From an uncultured Eubacteriales bacterium (GTDB lineage: Bacteria > Bacillota > Clostridia > Christensenellales > Borkfalkiaceae), in NCBI GenBank assembly GCA_905207385.1, contig CAJLLH010000054.1, positions 1 through 7,330 of the forward strand: a stretch of 7,330 nt of DNA, written 5' to 3'. Below the pieces are notes generated by a model, which was not told the DNA's origin, ran no database searches, and was given only the letters and a program-made list of their open reading frames with translations. A program made the translations under genes and the position numbers. This document shows positions 7,096 through 7,330 of the stretch, piece after piece; the first letter of the stretch is position 1; the number at the start of each line of letters is the position of its first letter.

Positions 7096-7330
7096 GAAAT
7101 GTCGGGGCAGATTAAAAGATATGCGCAAAAAAATGCAGAAATTACGGCATAAAACAAACGGCGCAATTCAAGCATAAAAACGCAAGAATTAACTTACTCT
7201 TCCGCCTGAAAACTTTAGCAAGGTTCTATTAAACCTAAAACGTAATTAATTGAAAGTTTTTAAGCACTTTTCTTATAAACCTCTCCCCCTCGGGGAAATA
7301 AAATTATTTATTGCACATAAAGTTTTTTTA
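7096..7330. other. AT-rich intergenic end region with inverted repeats, no gene seen
   Basis: No convincing coding region is visible on either strand. An 8-bp inverted repeat AAAACTTT (7209-7216) / AAAGTTTT (7253-7260) encloses a smaller one, AGGTT (7221-7225) / AACCT (7232-7236). Further on, TCCCC-CTC-GGGGA (7284-7296) forms a short GC hairpin without a T-run. These could be 3'-end structures of the nitroreductase transcript or remnants of an intergenic palindromic repeat. Confidence 0.5.

Noticed and set aside
7099..7152. 17-codon ORF (MSGQIKRYAQKNAEITA) just after the nitroreductase stop
   Set aside because: It starts 4 bases after the stop but has no ribosome binding site and is short enough to arise by chance.

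Overview
The window reads as chromosomal DNA of a low-GC Gram-positive bacterium, most likely an uncultured Clostridia member of Bacillota. The grounds are AGGAG-type ribosome binding sites, sigma-A-like promoters with TATAAT boxes, an ECF-type ThiW vitamin transporter component, an archaeal/eukaryotic-type ProRS, and a transketolase and phosphohexomutase of Firmicutes-like sequence. The taxonomic call is inference from sequence flavour. The core genes are moderately GC-rich with many GCG/GGC codons, while the intergenic DNA and the two small membrane genes near 5.7-6.5 kb are visibly AT-richer.

Layout. On the minus strand at the left edge is thiW, the thiamin-related substrate-binding S component of an ECF transporter, whose 3' end runs off the window. 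Directly upstream on the same strand is proS (prolyl-tRNA synthetase). The proS reading frame stops about 85-100 residues short of the family's usual length, and the promoter of thiW sits inside its AT-rich abnormal tail. A 187-bp divergent region then carries a promoter for proS (leftward) and one for a phosphohexomutase gene (rightward). The rightward promoter is so close to the ATG that the mRNA would be nearly leaderless. The mutase is followed by a weak hairpin and then a complete transketolase gene (tkt) ending in a strong intrinsic terminator.

A fresh promoter after that terminator precedes a tight pair of small, unrecognised genes: one encodes a single-pass membrane-anchored protein with a beta-rich domain, the other a three-helix membrane protein. 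A short spacer with a 14-bp direct repeat leads to a nitroreductase-family flavoprotein gene. The last 235 bp hold no convincing gene, only AT-rich DNA with inverted repeats.

Functional picture. Transketolase needs thiamin diphosphate and ThiW is thought to import a thiamin-related compound, but the two are on opposite strands with two genes between them, so no operon logic follows. The mutase and transketolase both belong to sugar-phosphate metabolism and lie head-to-tail. Nothing clearly marks a defence, phage, conjugative or CRISPR system. The most notable points are the C-terminally truncated ProRS at the proS/thiW junction, the near-leaderless mutase transcript with an inverted repeat over its -35 box, and the uncharacterised membrane-protein pair.
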